Source of the DNA: Triplophysa rosa | Lineage: Eukaryota > Chordata > Actinopteri > Cypriniformes > Nemacheilidae | DNA length: 64,000 nucleotides | Direction of reading: 5' to 3' | Assembly (NCBI RefSeq): GCF_024868665.1 | Contig: NC_079904.1 | Location: 21,373,530-21,437,529, forward strand | In this document: piece after piece, positions 61,491 to 64,000 of the stretch | Position numbering within the stretch: the first letter of the stretch is position 1 | Layout: each line of letters begins with the position of its first letter | Notes under the pieces: generated by a model | What the model was told of the DNA's origin: nothing | Seen by the model: only the letters and a program-made list of their open reading frames with translations | Databases searched by the model: none | Position numbers and translations under genes: made by a program

Positions 61491-61734
61491 TAAGGTAACC
61501 AAAAACAATGCTGGAACATCAGTTCTTTGGTTGGTCGTCTTATTTTTGGATGTTTGATTTCACAAAATGTATGATACATTTTCATAAAATGCCACAAAAA
61601 CTATTGCCCCCCTGGATACATATACCCCCCCCCAGTTTGAGAACCACTAACTTAAGTCACTCATTTATAATGTTATAATTCATATTTCACTCATTTATCG
61701 TTTTAAGAAAAATGATATATTTCATAATAATAAT

Positions 61735-61890
61735 AATTATTATTATAACATTTTCTTAAATATATACATAAATGGGTGTGTGTGTGTATTTATATATAGT
61801 TAATTATTACACACACATACAGTATATTATGTAAACCAAAAACTTTTTTTCGTATACAATTAGTCGCAAATAATCGTTTGACGGCCCTAA
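61735..61890. repeat. Fragment of the 'CGATTAATCG' repeat family with GT microsatellite
   Basis: TTCTTAAATATATACATAAA, a TGTGTGTGTGTG run, CACACACATACAGTATAT and a closing CGCAAATAATCGTTTGACGG, then CCCTAA, resemble the 8780 and 34424 repeats. The AATAATAATAATTATTATTA tract just before it (about 61726-61746) is a separate palindromic simple repeat. Confidence 0.55.
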
Positions 61891-63929
61891 TGTGTGTTGG
61901 ACAGGCTTAGGTATGCAGAAGAGCTGCAGTGTGTCCCAAAGAGTGAAAAAGAATGTGTATGGCTAAAAATACAGTACGGTTTCCCTATACTGTAGACCTT
62001 GAATGTAGTGTAAAACACAGTAGATTATAGCTGATGTTTTGCACAGGTGTTAGTTCAATGGCCCATGAATTCTCCTACACGATGAAATGCTCCAATGGCT
62101 TGTGTCTCTGATCAAGACGAGTCCTCACGTTCCCCTGTGGTCTTGCTACAGCATTATCTCAGGCTGTTCACTTGAACTTGTCTCCAGAGGCCTGGATCTC
62201 ACCGGCTCTGCAGATGAGCGAGGACTACGGGTACTGTACGTACGGGTACGTTAGATTAGTGTAAAGGTCAGACTTAGCAGGAGCGTGGTGCTGATTTGTG
62301 ATTCATGTGTTAATTTGACTACGCTCTTGTTCTGGAGCCGCACACACTGAGAGATGGATGCCGGTTGCCCTGGGATGCTTGGTGGTCCCAATTATATGGA
62401 GGTGGCAGATGGATGGGGGGCTCCCGTGGCGAAGGGCTCATTAGAAGCAAGCATCCAGGGGACGAGCGTCAACGCGCCGCCCACTGAAGCTGCACTATCC
62501 TGCCATCCCCCCAATCTATCGCAGATCCCCTGACACTGAGAAGCTAATGAAAGGCATTACAAAAACAAATAGTGGCGCTAATGTGAGCTTGTTACTCCCG
62601 GTCCATCACAACAGCTTGTGTCCACTGCAGAGTTGGCGAGGATATTTCGAAACCGTATAGCATGTTTCTATAAGCTACATAATGTACTTAATGTAGTTTT
62701 GTGGCTCAGCGGGACGAGACGTGATTGGCAGCTGTAGAGGATTGAATCTCTGTTCACTTTGAGAGCTCAGAACCTGCAAGATCAGTATTCAAATCAGCGC
62801 TGCTCACATTGAGCCTCGCGAGCCAGCCACAGGATGACAGTGAGTAAATAAGCACTGGATAAACACACAGCAGGCTCTTTCTGATGCTGTAATGAAACAT
62901 CTCAGGAGTGATTTATTGTATGAACGCCGCTGCTGTCTGGACGATGACTCGACCCTTTGACTGAAGCTGGCGGATGTCGGCTTCGATCAGATAATGAAAG
63001 AGTCGCTTCCTGGAGAACTCAGTCTGTGTTTGCGGCTGGCCAGATTGACAGGTTGCGTTCGGGGTGTTTGACAATTAGATTTGTATGGAAAAATAAACCA
63101 TATTTATAAAGAGAGGATGCAATAATTTACACGAATGTATAAATCCGCTATTTCACTGTGTGTAAAAGCGAACGCGAATTAAATATTGCAATGCCTTTGA
63201 TTGGATTTTGATTATTTTGATGGATTTATTTAAGTCCCCCTGTAGTCAATCATTTTGACCCTTAAAAATCTTTGATCATCGAAATGTTTTAATTATTTTA
63301 ATAATTTCTTATTCTTATATCAGCTGTGTGACGTGATTGGTTGGGGTTTGTGACGTATAGAACAAGTGGTTTCTTTGGTAAACTGCCGTTTTAAATAAAA
63401 AATACACAGCAATGGTGTTAACTGGTGAATGTGCAGATGGTAGAAAAAAGCAAAAGTAGAGAAATATCTAAATTCATCCTTTCCCAACTGTGTCCAGTCT
63501 TAGTGAAGGAATAGTTCACATTTTTTTCATTAAGAGTAAATACCTAAATGTCTTGATTCAAATCAAATATTGTCAATTCCGAATTTACATATACTTTATT
63601 TTTTGGGGGTGCATTGTCAAGACTCTAATGCTATGTCACTCATTATACCTAGTTCTAGCCTATCATCATCCAACACTTGGAGTATATAAGATCCGTACTT
63701 ACTCAACATGTGCTTTCTGACGCCGACTGTTTAAAATTTTGGTCTATTCCTTGTGATCTCTGAAGAATTCCAGTACAGCAGATAGGTCTTTTTTATTTGT
63801 CTTTAAATAAACAAAATAGTGTCTCTAAAAAAATGAGGATTATTTTCAACCCAGCATTGGGTCGAAAAGGGATAAATTATTTATTTATTAAATTATCTTA
63901 TTAAATCAATTATTTGAAATGATTTGTTT

Positions 63930-64000
63930 TTAAAGGGACAGTTCGCCCAGAAATGAATTCTGACAAGAATTACTCACCCTTTAGTTGTTCCAAACCTGTA
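63930..64000 (+). mobile_element. MITE, 'TAGTTCACCCAAAAATGA' family, cut by the window end
   Basis: TTAAAGGGACAGTTCGCCCA, GAAATGAATTCTGAC and ATTACTCACCCTTTAGTTGT match the left half of the family. The element runs off the window. Confidence 0.78.

Larger units (their letters stand above)
60553..61648 (-). mobile_element. hAT-like element, copy 3 of the 'GGTTCTCAAAC' family, heavily interrupted
   Basis: The left end TAGTTGTTCTCAAACCCCC and the right end CCCAGTTTGAGAACCACTA are its inverted termini. The left arm (to about 60628) holds TTTGCGTAGGGTGCACCACG and GGCCCCC. The right arm (from about 61495) holds CAATGCTGGAACATCAG and TTTCATAAAATGCCACAAA, complementary to copy 1 words. The centre is occupied by the solo LTR (60634-61232) and a LINE-like piece (61238-61490). 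The flanks ACTTCAAT and ACTTAAGT match only partly. Confidence 0.8.
50941..64000 (+). other. nrxn3: nrxn3 intron (5' part) after the LNS6/stalk exon
   Basis: The intron starts at GTAGGA and runs off the window with no further neurexin exon seen, so it exceeds 13 kb. It contains the copia-type element (54704-58309) and the repeats at 52253, 53013, 58316, 60553, 60634, 61238, 61735 and 63930. Gaps (50941-52250, 53135-54700, 59131-60550, 61890-63925) look unique. The stretch 53720-54080 is GC- and CpG-rich compared with its surroundings. The frames there show no domain. Confidence 0.8.

Overview
The window is vertebrate nuclear DNA, almost certainly from a teleost and probably a cyprinid-type fish. 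It is AT-rich, holds GT-AG-bounded exons scattered through long introns, and carries many short inverted-repeat transposons of kinds common in cyprinid genomes. There is no bacterial or organellar gene structure: nearly all long open frames are chance frames or lie inside repeats.

The host gene is a neurexin on the + strand, best matched to neurexin-3 (nrxn3; the a or b fish duplicate cannot be told from this window). Four exons are supported: 14689-14870, 38454-38625, 49209-49298 and 50630-50940. Together they encode the last laminin/neurexin/sex-hormone-globulin (LNS6) domain shared by alpha and beta neurexins, plus the start of the Ser/Thr-rich stalk. The third exon is exactly 90 nt with phase 1 at both ends. 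It is the alternative splice-site-4 (SS4) cassette of 30 residues, which changes affinity for postsynaptic partners such as neuroligins, LRRTMs and cerebellins. The rest is intron: over 14.6 kb before the first exon, then 23.6 kb, 10.6 kb, 1.3 kb, and over 13 kb after the last exon. The beta-specific first exon, the later stalk exons, the transmembrane segment and the cytoplasmic tail are not visible here.

The introns are rich in mobile DNA. (1) A 3.6-kb Ty1/copia-type LTR retrotransposon (54704-58309) has near-identical LTRs, a primer-binding site that looks like a half-tRNA-iMet site as in Drosophila copia, and a polypurine tract. Its coding region has a stop codon, a large deletion that fuses gag to integrase, and at least three frame breaks. 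(2) Two related solo LTRs (17947-18520 and 60634-61232) each sit inside an older DNA-transposon relic. (3) Three families of hAT-like non-autonomous elements are shown by terminal inverted repeats and, for several copies, 8-bp target duplications. (4) Other inverted-repeat elements include two with TA flanks. (5) There are two tRNA-derived SINE pieces, a probable LINE 3' end, a 1-kb degenerate AT-rich tandem repeat at 16080-17070, and a perfect 16-bp-arm palindrome at 32373-32408. One hAT-like element lies in the short intron just 3' of the SS4 cassette, where splicing control elements would be expected.

The rest is unique-looking intronic sequence. A few stretches that are richer in CpG (about 26590-26820, 53720-54080, 62160-62640) could be conserved regulatory DNA, but nothing in the sequence alone proves it.
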